Below, one piece after another: positions 1 through 11,318 of a stretch of 64,000 nucleotides of DNA; position 1 is the first letter of the stretch; every line of letters begins with the position of its first letter. The stretch comes from Archivesica marissinica (Eukaryota > Mollusca > Bivalvia > Venerida > Vesicomyidae), in the NCBI GenBank assembly GCA_014843695.1, contig CM026386.1:89275943-89339942 (forward strand). The letters are read 5' to 3'. Made by a program: the position numbers and the translations under genes. Under the pieces are notes generated by a model. The model made no database searches. It was given only the letters and a program-made list of their open reading frames with translations, and had not been told where the DNA came from.

Positions 1-75
1 TCATGATCTTGTTGACAATGGGCTTGCAACATCTACTATGATAACATACAGATCACTTCTTCTTCCTCACTGAAA

Positions 76-262
76 CTAGCTAAGTTGTTTCATATCATCA
101 TACAGTCGCTCAATACAAGACTGAACAATGTCGTCAACCATATCAGGATTATGTATGCGCCTATTTTGTGTGGCGGAAGCCTCACAGCAGATGATACACA
201 CACTGCTCTTCACAGACATGGTTACGTGATGAGATTGATATTGTTCATACGTCTCAGCTTGC
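76..262 (-). CDS. Possible C-terminal exon of the receptor
   Basis: A 187-bp open stretch follows a plausible acceptor (ATCAGCACAG) and ends at TAG (78-76). It reads QAETYEQYQSHHVTM and later DMVDDIVQSCIERLYDDM. The acidic, tyrosine-bearing sequence (TYEQYQ) could be a cytoplasmic tail, which would fit its place downstream of FN3. Against this, the exon would start in phase 2 and I cannot find a transmembrane exon joining it to the FN3 exon. It may belong to another transcript or be chance. Confidence 0.3.
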
Positions 263-360
263 CTGTGCTGATCGCAGTGCAGCATCCCACGAAACAACAC
301 AAAAACATGAGCATTTTAAAACATTGTTTAGGGTAATATATATTGACAATAGTCTATATA

Positions 361-490
361 ATGGTTATCACAATATTATATTCAGCCCATGGTAAATTTA
401 GGGTATTTCTGATAAAGTAGTATAATTTTCTATTGACAATAGAAATGCCCTAAATTTACCATGGGCTGAATGCAATATTGTGATAACTAT
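361..490. repeat. Inverted repeat with 50-bp arms
   Basis: Arms 361-410 and 441-490 are reverse complements with only a few mismatches (for example TTATATTC against TTGCATTC) around a 30-bp loop. The near-palindrome CTATTGACAATAG occurs in the loop, and a copy lies just left of the left arm. It is probably a short inverted-repeat transposon remnant. Confidence 0.75.
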
Positions 491-1184
491 TAATATGATT
501 TCCGGAACATTCATTTCAGCTGAGTATTTGTAAAAACAGAAGGTATATATAATAAATAAAGAATCTCACTATTAACTGAAATAGGCTCCAAAATCCAGGA
601 TAAGTGATTCACATGTTGTCTTAGTTTCTGCCATGTTTCCTTGTGGAACTGATTTGTATACTGGTCACATATTATGTGGAATGTGGATGGGAATTCCCTC
701 AGATTAGCGGGTCAGATGCCCTCCCCCACTACTTGCCCATATTTTAGGGGGTTATAGTCACTTCGCATTGCATTGAAACTGTCAAAAATGGACTCGGCAT
801 CATTGAAAAGCACTACGTAAACCCTGAATTGTAAAATTAGGTTCAGTATTATTGGAGATAGGTGAATGGGGTCAGGCCAGGGAGGTCCCAGATGGGATGT
901 GCCCCCCCCCATTGGTGGTAAATATTACTTCTTATCACCCCCATGTTTGTGTCATATGAAATCGGCATCATCACAACACACTTAATCAATCAAAGCATTG
1001 CAAAAACAATGTTATTTTTATCAGAAATATGATTGAGGTCAGTTTGGCTGGTGTGGGGTCCAGGTCAAGTGACCTTCCCCCAGAGGGGATGATTGTCACT
1101 TCAGATAACTTTTAAAATATCATAAATTATTACAAATCCCTAAAATTACACAAGGATTATGAAAATAAGATCAATTGTTAGTTG
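491..1184. other. Intergenic or intronic, nothing recognised
   Basis: AT-rich sequence with a run of C at 901-910 and no supported exon or repeat family. Confidence 0.5.
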
Positions 1185-1370
1185 AACTAGAATAAGTGGA
1201 ACTAAAATACAATCAGCCCATGTATGACTGGAATAGACGGAACTAACGTACAATCAGCACAACAAATCCATGTATGACTGGAATAGACGGAACTAACGTA
1301 CAATCAGCACAACAAATCCATGTATGACTGGAATAGATGGAACTAACCTACAATAAATACACATACAACT
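1185..1370. repeat. 50-bp tandem repeat, about 3.5 copies
   Basis: The unit starting TGTATGACTGGAATAGA recurs at 1221, 1271 and 1321, exactly 50 bp apart, with partial copies at both sides. Confidence 0.85.
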
Positions 1371-1437
1371 AGAATGTACGGATTTACACAAACAAGGAAC
1401 GTAGAGCATGTTGGCAGATATCCCATTCCATACTGAC

Positions 1438-1690
1438 ATGTGTGTGTGTTTTACGTTTATTTATTGTCGCTACCTGTTGCCCATATGAACGACGCCTCCT
1501 GAAGAGATTACTCATTTTAGATTTTGGAGGATAGTGCAATGATACAGACAGAGATCCGTTCCAGAGTCTCTGTTTCCTTTACGTGTACTGTGAATAGCAC
1601 CGACACGAGATCTCGGTTTAAAGTACCATCTGAAAGACTGTTCATTTTATTAGGGCCAGACAGGGATCGAACCTGCGATTTCACTAGGGG
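1438..1690 (-). mobile_element. tRNA-derived SINE (family A), near full length
   Basis: Read on the minus strand, a tRNA-like head (B box GGTTCGATCCC) is followed by a body and a tail ending in AAATAAACGTAAAACACACAC. The same sequence recurs at 2885, 12419, 14050, 27010, 28899 and 29050, so it is an interspersed family. The head is slightly eroded in this copy. Confidence 0.75.
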
Positions 1691-2118
1691 ACATTGTTTC
1701 ATATATTTATTTATATGAAGGTGACATAATGCTTTATGATATTCAAAGCAACATATCTCTCAATCAAATCAATATGTGAAACAATACCCATAGTGTAATC
1801 AGTTAATCATTATTTAATAAATAGAGAATCATATGCAACTAAATTTATTCAGATAAAGAAAATTTATGTTTATAAAAACACAACAAAAAAGATGACGTTT
1901 CAAAAATGACAGTGTTTTTCTTTCACATTAAAAAAGTTATACTTGACTAAGTTCTAGTGAAAAAGTATTAGGTATACATGTACACTTCCTGGCTTATTTA
2001 AAATGGGAGTCATGTGTTAAAACCATTTCCAAAAAGGTATCATCTTATATCTTACATCTATAAAGAATTGGTGAATTTCTGTATCATATTGGGGATAATA
2101 AATTTGATTGAAAATTAC

Positions 2119-2415
2119 CTGTAGTTTGAACCACAAGAATATGTGATTCTGATGAATGTCCTATAAGGTTACTGGCACAGATTTGTAGTTGATACTGAGT
2201 TCCGGGAGCCAAGTTACCTATGGTATAATTCATTGTTTCTTCGTCGTTGTCTAGTACAGATACAGATGTCCAATCTTGATCTGAAGTCTTCTTGTATTTC
2301 AGAGAAAATGTCTGTTGTAAGCCCCAGTTAAAACTTGGCTTCCATTGTACAACAATTTGAGAATCTGTGGCAAGCTCTTCTAGATGTTTGAAGTTTGTTG
2401 GTGGATCAGGCTTAT
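2119..2415 (-). CDS. Fibronectin type III domain exon
   Basis: The 297-bp phase 1-1 exon encodes a fibronectin type III domain. KPDPPTNFKHLE is the A-strand linker, IVVQWKPSFN carries the B-strand Trp, FSLKYKK the C strand, and IGNLAPGTQYQLQICASN contains the L-x-PGT-x-Y and A-x-N core of the F strand. The acceptor reads TTGTGTTCAG and the donor GTAATT. In nephrin-like and sidekick-like receptors FN3 domains follow the Ig domains and lead to the membrane segment. No transmembrane exon is visible in the 2.1 kb to the left, so the rest of the protein may lie outside the window. Confidence 0.85.
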
Positions 2416-2559
2416 CTGAACACAAATTGAAATAAGGAATTAGAGCACATTAAAAGGAAGTATCACTGAAGGTGATTAATACCCCAACTCACACGCACAT
2501 CAACTTTGGTAATAATGAAACTGTCGTGAATTTTATAGACATTTCAACGGATGATAACC

Positions 2560-2670
2560 AGGGTTGGGTTTAAGGCAGCCGTAAACATGTTTTTGGCACG
2601 GCATGTGCCGCAAACTGCCCTAAAGTGGTAAACCGCCTTAAACTGCCTCAAATTGCCTTAAAGCTATCCC
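2560..2670. repeat. Short degenerate tandem repeat
   Basis: Variants of the motif AAACTGCCTTAAA recur at roughly 11-15-bp spacing; related words (TGCCTTAAACC, GCCTTATGCC) recur at 3310-3500. Confidence 0.5.
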
Positions 2671-2884
2671 TGTCCAAAGGCACACCTAAGATTATGTTAT
2701 TATAAAACACATGTACATTGTATATATTAAGTCAAACTACAAACAAAATCATCTTGAGGTCTACCACCTTTGTTGGCCATTATTGCAAAACAAAATGAAT
2801 TATTGCTATACACAAGACACCAACAGTTACTCTTTTGTAATGAATGTATCAGGACTCTACACAAAATGAAATGTTTGATTATTA

Positions 2885-3118
2885 TGTGTGTGTTTTACGT
2901 TTATCTATCATCGCTACCGGTTGTCCATATGAGCGACGCCTCCTGAAGAGATTAGTCATTTTAGATTTTTGGATTATTGCAATGATACAGACAGAGATCC
3001 ATTTTAGAGTCTCCTCTGGTTCCTTTACGTGCACGGTGTACATCACCGACATTAGACCTCGATTTAACGTCCCATCTGAAAGACTTAATTTTATTAGGGT
3101 CAGACGGGGGATCGATTG
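2885..3118 (-). mobile_element. SINE family A copy, head truncated
   Basis: It matches the copy at 1438-1690 throughout the body and tail, and stops shortly after the B-box region (GGGGGATCGAT). Confidence 0.75.
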
Positions 3119-4206
3119 ATTATTAGTGTGCAGGGGAAGCTTTATATTGTACTTGAAAACAACACCTTTGGATCATTTGTAACACCTTGAGTTTATTTTC
3201 AACCAACCTTAGTAGACTTCAATAACACACCTCTAACACGTGTAACGCAATTGAATTTATTTGCAACCAACTTGCATGGCACACCTCTACTAGAAATAAT
3301 AGGCAAAAAAACTGCCTTATGCCTGTATCTCACACCTCTAGCAGGCTTAATAATTGAGAAGGGAATTACAAAAACTATACTTCTGTTATAGGACATATGA
3401 AATATGTTTACAGCATTTTTTCTATGCCTTAAACCTGTTTTCGGCAGGGCAGTTTTTACCGGTAAAAACCACCTGGTAAAAACCACCCTGCCATAAACCT
3501 GCAAACCCTCAGGTATTGTGCCAATTCAGACAGCAGTTCAGACAAACTGGCTATTTTTGCAAATGACAACACTACCAAAAATCAACAGAGCAGAACACAA
3601 TGACAAATCAACAACTAGTATTGATACTGAGAATTCTCTGAATGTACTGTTGAAATATGCTGGCAGACAAAAATTCACTCTTTAAACTGTTGAACGGACG
3701 TTAACTCTGCAAAGTATTAACAAAGATGAGCATGTTGATATACACAACTAGGCTTGGTACTATTCCTGCTGCAAATAGTGTTGAAATACAGTCATGTGTA
3801 TAGCAGAACTAGTGAGGACAAAATGTCATCGTAAAATTCTTCTGTAAGCAATCAAACAAGCGGAACACAATGATGGTGCTTGTGTGGGCATTTCAGATGG
3901 TTATTCATTTCGATCTGCGCAACGCGAATCATTATTTGCGTAAGATTGTAATTAACGCTGAATAAATGTAGCAGTGCTGATTTTAGCTTTTTTGTAATAA
4001 CACACATAGTTCCCTTAAGTTCCCTTAATGCTTGCATGTATCCCTGTTATGTAATGGAATGGTCCAAATGGTTGAATTCAATGTAGTTCAAAGTTGTATG
4101 GTTACTTAGGTCAGAGTAATAGTTATGATTTCCCGCGGTTGGTTTTGATTGGTAGATTAGGTGAACAGTGGTCAGCTGTGATACCCCATTTGTAATTGAG
4201 ATGCCA
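3119..4206. other. Intron sequence, low-complexity repeats only
   Basis: Diverged repeats of ACACCTCTAxxA occur at about 3180-3500. No exon or mobile element is supported in the remainder. Confidence 0.45.
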
Positions 4207-4346
4207 GTTTGGACCACAGGCACCAGACACAAGCAAAAAATACTTTGTTTGGCCTATGGTCATATAGTAAGTAATGTTTACTTTATTACTTACTATATGA
4301 CCATAGGCCAACAAAATATGTTTGTGTCTGGTGCCTGTGGTTTGGA
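4207..4346. repeat. Long hairpin (about 60-bp arms)
   Basis: Arm 4214-4275 and arm 4285-4340 are reverse complements: the GGCACCAGACAC end pairs with GTGTCTGGTGCC, and the CTATGGTCATATAGTAAGTA stem is perfect around a 9-bp loop. The arms differ by small indels. It is a MITE-like palindrome. Confidence 0.8.
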
Positions 4347-4912
4347 CATTCGTCTGTTAATTTAGTTAGACATGTTTTAAAGTATTTTAATCAACTTGGA
4401 ATCTGTTGCAATGGTTAGTATTTGTCATTGCATTGACTGGGTTTGGTTAGTTTTGTTGTAGCAATGTGTTATTGCGTTTCTAAGATTATCGCTTCGGTAA
4501 TGTCATATATTTTCGCGACGGGTGTCAATGATTGACTTGTCTATTGCTGTCATGTTTCTTCCTATTCTAAAAATGCATGTTACGATTTGGTTTTGGTATT
4601 ACAGTAACTGCACAGTATGTGAGCAGATGCGTCGTGGCATGATGGTGAAGAGGATGTTGTCTTATAGACAAGGTATGTAGTCTTTGTAGAGAATGACATG
4701 ATCTATCATTCTATGTGCATATATGTTTTAATATGTAATTAGCTGAACAATGTCGGTGAAGATTAGAAACATTTAATCGTACCACTATGCGTAACTACTT
4801 GATTGTATCTTTTAATGTTGTACTTACGACAAACCGAGTTATGTACATGATCGGTAATGATAAAGTTGTAAGTTGTCATAGACCATAAACTGTTACATTG
4901 CTAAATGTATTG

Positions 4913-4964
4913 ATGTATGTATGTATGTATGTATGTATGTATGTATGTATGTATGTATGTATGT
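4913..4964. repeat. (TATG)n microsatellite
   Basis: Twelve or so uninterrupted TATG units. Confidence 0.95.
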
Positions 4965-5597
4965 GTATACCTTATAGTTATTGTGCTTAATTTATTATTA
5001 CAGATCTTAAAAGAGAGAGAAATAAAAGGTATCTTCATTGGATCATCATCATAGAGTTTTTGTCATTAAATTATTCATCACGGTTTTATTCATGACTTGT
5101 TTCTTCACTGGGATTTACTCTAAACAATTATGATGTACTTGTATATAGCAAGATTACATGAAGACTCACCATTGTATCAAGCGTTCTTTGTTTACATTTG
5201 TAAACTTTAACATCCTGTCCGCATCTACGTGTTGAATTAGGGCATACCACTCTACAAGTTCCTATTTTTAGAAATAACTGGGGCTGGAATAAGCTATTAA
5301 CAATACTTGATAATGATATGGGACTGAATGAACATTATTCCAATAATCCACAAACTATTTGGATTGTCTCCCTGCTTACATAAGCACATGCATATATACC
5401 TGTGCTGTATTGGTTGTTTCAACTTCAATGTGTCTCTCTTCAACCACTATATTTATTGTTGAAGATAGGTATATTCAAAATTCTCCGGAATTCTCTATTC
5501 CGGAAACCGGACATAATTTCGTATTAGTTTGTGTATTTTCAACACAAAATAACCACTCTAAACAGGACATACAAATTATGAAAGGAAGCCAGTCAAG

Positions 5598-6686
5598 GGA
5601 TAATCCTTGTATAAATAAATATACTATTAAAAAAGGATAATCCTTGTGTACTGTTAAAAAGGGATAATCCTTGTGTACTGTTAAAAAGGGATAATCCGTG
5701 TGTACTGTTAAAAAGGGATACTCCTTGTGTACTGTTAAAAAGGGATAATCCTTGTATAATGTTAAAAAGGGATAATCCTTGTGTACTGTTAAAAAGGGAT
5801 AATCCTTGTATAATGTTAAAAAGGGATAATCCTTGTGTACTGTTAAAAAGGGATACTCCTTGTGTACTGTTAAAAAGGGATAATCCTTGTATAATGTTAA
5901 AAAGGGATAATCCTTGTGTACTGTTAAAAAGGGATACTCCTTGTGTACTGTTAAAAAGGGATAATCCTTGTATAATGTTAAAAAGGGATAATCCTTGTAT
6001 AATGTTAAAAAGGGATAATCCTTGTATAATGTTAAAAAGGGATAATCCTTGTATAATGTTAAAAAGGGATACTCCTTGTATAATGTTAAAAAGGGATAAT
6101 CCTTGTGTACTGTTAAAAAGGGATAATCCTTGTATAATGTTAAAAAGGGATAATCCTTGTGTACTGTTAAAAAGGGATAATCCTTGTATAATGTTAAAAA
6201 GGGATAATCCTTGTATAATGTTAAAAAGGGATAATCCTTGTGTACTGTTAAAAAGGGATAATCCTTGTATAATGTTAAAAAGGGATAATCCTTGTATACT
6301 GTTAAAAAGGGATACTCCTTGTGTACTGTTAAAAAGGGATAATCCTTGTGTACTGTTAAAAAGGGATAATCCTCGTGTACTGTTAAAAAGGGATAATCCG
6401 CGTGTACTGTTAAAAAGGGATAATCCTTGTATAATGTTAAAAAGGGATAATCCTTGTATACTGTTAAAAAGGGATACTCCTTGTGTACTGTTAAAAAGGG
6501 ATAATCCTTGTGTACTGTTAAAAAGGGATAATCCTCGTGTACTGTTAAAAAGGGATAATCCGCGTGTACTGTTAAAAAGGGATAATCCTTGTATAATGTT
6601 TAAAAGGGATAATCCTTGTATACTGTTAAAAAGGGATCATTATGTACTGCTAAAAAGGGATAATCCTTGTGTACTGTTATTGAATT
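5598..6686 (+). repeat. 27-bp minisatellite, about 40 copies
   Basis: The unit GGGATAATCCTTGTGTACTG plus TTAAAAA repeats with two main variants (GTGTACTG and GTATAATG) and rarer changes. Because 27 is a multiple of three and the unit has no stop in one frame, it leaves a 310-codon reading frame of LKRDNPCV(L/M) repeats from 5759 to 6691. There is no flanking coding sequence, splice signal or signal peptide in frame, so I treat it as non-coding. Confidence 0.9.
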
Positions 6687-6690
6687 TATA

Positions 6691-6800
6691 GTAAAACCTG
6701 TCTTACGCAGCCAGCCAAGGGAATCACAGAAAGTGGCTGCTTAGCACAGGTGGCTGCTTAATAGAGGGTAAATGTATAATAAAATAACATTTTGGGAATC
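6691..6800. mobile_element. Partial MITE, same family as 59763-59939
   Basis: AAACCTGTCTTACGCAGCC, GGGAATCACAGAAAGTGG and GGTGGCTGCTTAATAGAGG match the reverse complement of the 59763-59939 element. Only one terminal repeat is recognisable. Confidence 0.6.
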
Positions 6801-6869
6801 TGGAAACTGGTTGATTAATCCAGGTTGGCTGGAAATATCTTATCAGCATATGTTCTATGTTCTGAAAAT

Positions 6870-7640
6870 ACTGTTAATACAGTTATGTAAGTTGTCATAC
6901 CAATGTGGTATTCCAAGTTTGAAGTAAATATCTTCAATAATAGGAAAGATATTCAAGTTTATAAAAACTTGCAGACACATAGACAGATGGACGGACAGAG
7001 TATAAAGCACTAGTGCACGGTATCTTGTCCTACATAATGTGGCTTGTCCCTTTAAACAATTATTTCAAGGTATTTTAATTTATTGTCCTATTAATGACCC
7101 CAGATTTAGTTGAAGTTTGAAATAGGTGCCTTTAATAATGGTGAAGATATTTGACCTTTTAAAAACTTTAACCGGAATGTGTAATGATAAAAGGAGAATA
7201 ACTGTTAAAATACTGTTGCCAGAATTGTGTAACTTGTCTTACACTATATTGTTAAATGAGTTAAGTGTCTTGTCATACTAATGACCTTTGTCCCACGAGG
7301 ACATAGATGCCTTTAGTAATGGTGAAGATATTTGATTTGTTAAAACTTTACATGAATTTCCTTTGAAAATATTGATCACATAATTATGTAACTTGTCATA
7401 CATCATACATTATCATTCTTTAGTAATGGGAAAGGTCTTTCTGTTTATAACAGATCACACAACCTGGATTGCTGTTAAAAGGGGCATAATTGTGAGAATA
7501 ATATTGAATGATATAACTTGTCCTACTAATGTGGCTTGTCCCTATAACTGTCACCTCGACAATATATGTTAAAAAGGGGATAACTGTGAACATATTGTAA
7601 AGAGAAGTATGTATATACACCTATAACATAGTTTGAAATA
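6870..7640. repeat. Diverged dispersed repeat units
   Basis: Three or four diverged copies of a segment containing ACTTGTCATAC..AATG, AATAATGGTGAAGATATT and TTAAAACTTTA occur about 150-180 bp apart. Words such as GTTAAAAAGGGGATAACTGTG resemble the adjacent 27-bp minisatellite unit and may be its source. Confidence 0.5.
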
Positions 7641-7904
7641 ACTATCATTAGTAATGGGCAATATAGTTCATAATCTTAACTTAAGATTATAAACAAATTA
7701 AGTTTCAGAAACACAGAGAGACATATATCTGGACGGCGGGTAAACCTATAGTCCCCTCGGTGAAACCACAGGTGACTAATAATAGAGTAATAGGTACATT
7801 TTAAATTTTTGGTTTCAGTTTCTCCACCAAACAAAATTGTAACTTTGTTAAAGTGCAAACTCAACATGTATTCAGCGGTGTCATATAGAACATTGACCGG
7901 CCAA

Positions 7905-8002
7905 AATAATGATCCGGGTCATTATTCTATAGGAAAAAGTGACCCTCCGGTCCATATTCTATTATAGAATAATGACCTCCCTTATAGAATAATGATCCCC
8001 CC
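7905..8002. repeat. Small inverted repeat cluster
   Basis: GGGTCATTATTCTATA near 7916 pairs with TATAGAATAATGACC near 7961, and a further direct copy (TATAGAATAATGATCC) follows. It is probably a decayed miniature inverted-repeat element. Confidence 0.5.
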
Positions 8003-9032
8003 TCCCCAAAGCCTGCAAAAACAATGTTATCAATATATTTTATTAATAAATGCATAAGCTATAAGATTAACAATTATCAATAAAATTATATTGAACTTAC
8101 GCATGAAAAAAGACATACAAACAACTTAATTGGTATTTGAAACTATACAGCTCAAAATAAATCAAATCATTCGACTATTTGGCTGTTGGGGTATTCTTTC
8201 ATAGTGAATGATCGCCACTAAGATCATCTTGTGCTATATATGAACCCCACTAATATGAACCCCCTTCTAAACCAGACTTCCGGTTCGAGGTTTTATTGCA
8301 TTAAGATGATATAGTTTTTGACCCCAGACACCGTTTGAACACACATGGTACACTTCTGTTCAAATAATTCTAATGACATAATTTGGCAACATTCCTTGAT
8401 TGAATAAGACATTTTGAGTTTTCTTTCTGGTGGCCATGGTAACCCATGTTCAAACATTCTTACTATTATTACGGGTTTCCTATTTTAAGCTGACCTAGTG
8501 ATCCTAAACTGTGTTAATGAGGATATAGACCAGAATTTGAAAACATTCCTACAGTTAGTTCATGAGAAGAAATCATTTAAATGAAATTCTTAATGGATGA
8601 CATTTGGTTAGGGCGAGTTAAAAATAAATATTGGATTGGTCTTTAAACTGTAGAAATGCACAAACAATGAAAAAGCCAATTGACCTAATTTCATTAACAA
8701 TTGTGGAGTTTATGCATAAAGCACACATTAGTGAATACTCAGTATTTGGTTACATTTAATCTAGGGATAATGTTGGCCAAGCTGGTAAAATTCTGTGTCA
8801 TACTGTTCTGTCAAATGTCATTTATTTATGCCAATTGGTTTCGGACACTATGTAATCTATGATAGATTGCTACGAATTTGCATAAAATTGTGCCTGGCAG
8901 TTGTAGAGAAGTGTGGAAAGACAATGGATAATTCGCATACACCCACATACATGTGTCCTAAATCACTAAGTGACACAGTAATGATACACACTATTTGATG
9001 CTATACAAGTGTACACATATAAGATCGAATAC
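8003..9032. other. Intron sequence, nothing recognised
   Basis: AT-rich; short open frames here lack splice sites and domain similarity. Confidence 0.5.
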
Positions 9033-9365
9033 CTTGTGCCTGTAGAAGAAACGGCTGTGTGTAATTGCCCATGACATGTTCTATGAGGAGACGATATCGT
9101 CCAAAGTCTGATTGCGTCACATTGATGAATGTGAGGTTTGACTGCGCTACATCGGTAAACGTGGTTTCTGACTGTAATCCTGCTGAAGATATCTGGACAA
9201 ATGTACTGTTTGTAAGCAACGTCCATGTGATGCCATTGAATTTCTGCCATTTAAAAGCTGTCTGCTCTGGTATAGGATAAGCCAACGTCGTAACACTTAG
9301 AGTTGCCGGTGTATTCTGTGCACTTGTAACATTTTCTGATACAGAACCAAATAAATGTGGACGAC
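9033..9365 (-). CDS. Ig-like domain 10 exon, no cysteines, N-glycosylated
   Basis: The 333-bp phase 1-1 exon encodes RPHLFGSVSENVTS, PATLSVTTLAYP, TAFKWQKFNG and SDFGRYRLLIEH. The Trp and the D-x-G-x-Y F-strand pattern mark an Ig-like fold, but neither core cysteine is present and the exon has no Cys at all. Five N-x-S/T sequons (NVT, NST, NLT, NVT, NYT) suggest heavy N-glycosylation. It is the last Ig-like domain before FN3. In several multi-Ig receptors the membrane-proximal Ig-like domain lacks the disulfide; applying that here is inference. Acceptor TATTGTAG and donor GTATTC are present. Confidence 0.75.
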
Positions 9366-10254
9366 CTACAATACAATATACAAAACCTCTAAATAAAACA
9401 GGGATAATCTAACTCTCAGCAAAAACATATATAACTCGCTAAACACCAAGACCCCATTTTATCAACGGTCGTAAGTCAGTCTTAGTTAAGATTATTGCTT
9501 TAGACCGAGTTACGACGTCGTAACGTCTTAGTTAAGACCACGGTCCGTTTTATCAACAAAGTCGCAGCTAAGATATCGTAAATGAAGTCTTAACTCTACG
9601 ACTGGTTTGATGCAGTCTTAAAATGGTCTTAAAAATGGTGGCCGAATCAGTGCATCAGAGACGTGATGCAAGAATATTCAGGGCCGGTAGAGACATTGGA
9701 GACGTGTGACACCAATATCTTTTCCCGATATCGCAGGACGAGGCTATTGGTTGTCTTGTTTGTGGATATGATGGGGGAATGACTTGGACAAGGGGACAAA
9801 CCGCTCTCATTCCATACCCGGTTTGACATAGGTAAAGTAAAATTGATATATTTCTACATCTTGCATTATTAAGGTGCATATCAGTGTTATTTGCGTACAC
9901 ATTTCTGTACAGTAGGCCCTTATTTCTATTTTAAGATTACAAGGGACGCTACCTCCATAAGAATCTATCGCTATTTGTACTACAGTCTACACATAAGTCA
10001 TGACTTATTATGTTTTTTGGAACTGAATGACGATACGTATTATGTTTCTGCAACGCATTAGCTAAGTAAATTGATACAGTGTGCAGGTAGGGAATTAAAT
10101 GCTTGTGTTTATAATGGCGTCTGTTTGTTTTTAAATGCTCGTTTATTGCTACAGTATTCGTACACAGAATTAAACGTCCCGTGTCCAAATGCAAATCTTT
10201 TTCTGGACAGGCTTAGCCGACCTAAGCGGTTAACCAGTACTAAACTATGTCTGT

Positions 10255-10540
10255 CAGGTGACTTGCTCAGTGACACTACATAAGTGGACTGAGCGAGTAT
10301 CGAACATGGGACAGTTTGATTCCAAATCCGACACCATGCCACGGATGCCAGGAGGAAATCGTCCTGTTCAATCTGTCACCGTACCATATCACATACTGTC
10401 CATTCCGAGGATCGAACCAGGGTTGAATTGGTGAGAAGCGACCATGCCTAACTACTGCGCAAATTGGACAGCCAAAAAAAGTGTAATCCATATTACCGGT
10501 ACAAGTTGTCATGATTGATCTTGATGCGATGATAGACACG
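10255..10540 (-). mobile_element. tRNA-derived SINE (family B)
   Basis: On the minus strand TAGTTAGGCATGGTCGCTTC (A-box region) and GGTTCGATCCTCG (B box) form a tRNA-like head. A related tRNA-like segment lies at 59230-59390. It is inserted in the intron of the Harbinger remnant. Confidence 0.55.
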
Positions 10541-10879
10541 ATGAGTCGGGATGACCATAATTATATATAGATACACTGTCCAGTTTGAAATCAATCGGAA
10601 TATATCGAACTCTGTGTTTACATGTATATTGGGTTACAAACTACTACCACAACCAATGACCACAAAGTTGCATTGTAATATAATTATATTGTGTTAAAAA
10701 CACTGACTGTTTTATGTATCAATAATAGTTGAAACGTTTTGTTCATTTCAGGTGCTTATTGATTTAAATGCCTATGAAAGGGTGATTTATTGTCCGAAGT
10801 TGCAGATTTGCATGGCGTCAACAGGTAGGTTGCTTACCTGATCATTAATTGCTAAGTTGATTTGATTATCTATCTGTCT

Positions 10880-11040
10880 GATTAGCGTAGTGATTAGCAC
10901 GCTCCCTTATAGTCAATGCATTCCGGGTTCCTTCCACGGACTGAGAAGTGTGTGAGATGGTACGGTGGTCGCCAAATCGGACATGTGAGTTTTCTCCGGT
11001 TATGTCCCACACGAATGACTACATAATTATACGCTTTCAT
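10880..11040 (+). mobile_element. tRNA-derived SINE fragment
   Basis: TAGCGTAGTGATTAGCACGC resembles an A box with D-arm, and GGGTTCCTTCC a mutated B box, at tRNA-like spacing. The body contains TTTTCTCCGGTTATGTCCC. Confidence 0.5.
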
Positions 11041-11175
11041 CTGCTCCAACGAGAGTGCTTAATATTATAATCTTGTTTCAAAAGTGTAGTATAGTAAATA
11101 ATATTTATACAGTTGATTATTCTAACATTAACAATGAAAAAATATGTAAATACGCAAAAGTTAACCATAGTTTTT

Positions 11176-11318
11176 TCAAAAACAGAATTAGGCCGATTTT
11201 CAAAAACAGAATTAGGCCGATTTCAAAAACAGAATTAGGCCGATTTTCAAAAACAGAATTAGGCCAATTTTCAAAAACAGAATTAGGCCGATTTCAAAAA
11301 CAGAATTAGGCCGAACTC
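11176..11318 (+). repeat. 24-25-bp minisatellite, six copies
   Basis: CAAAAACAGAATTAGGCCGA recurs six times with spacing varying by one or two T residues. Confidence 0.9.
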
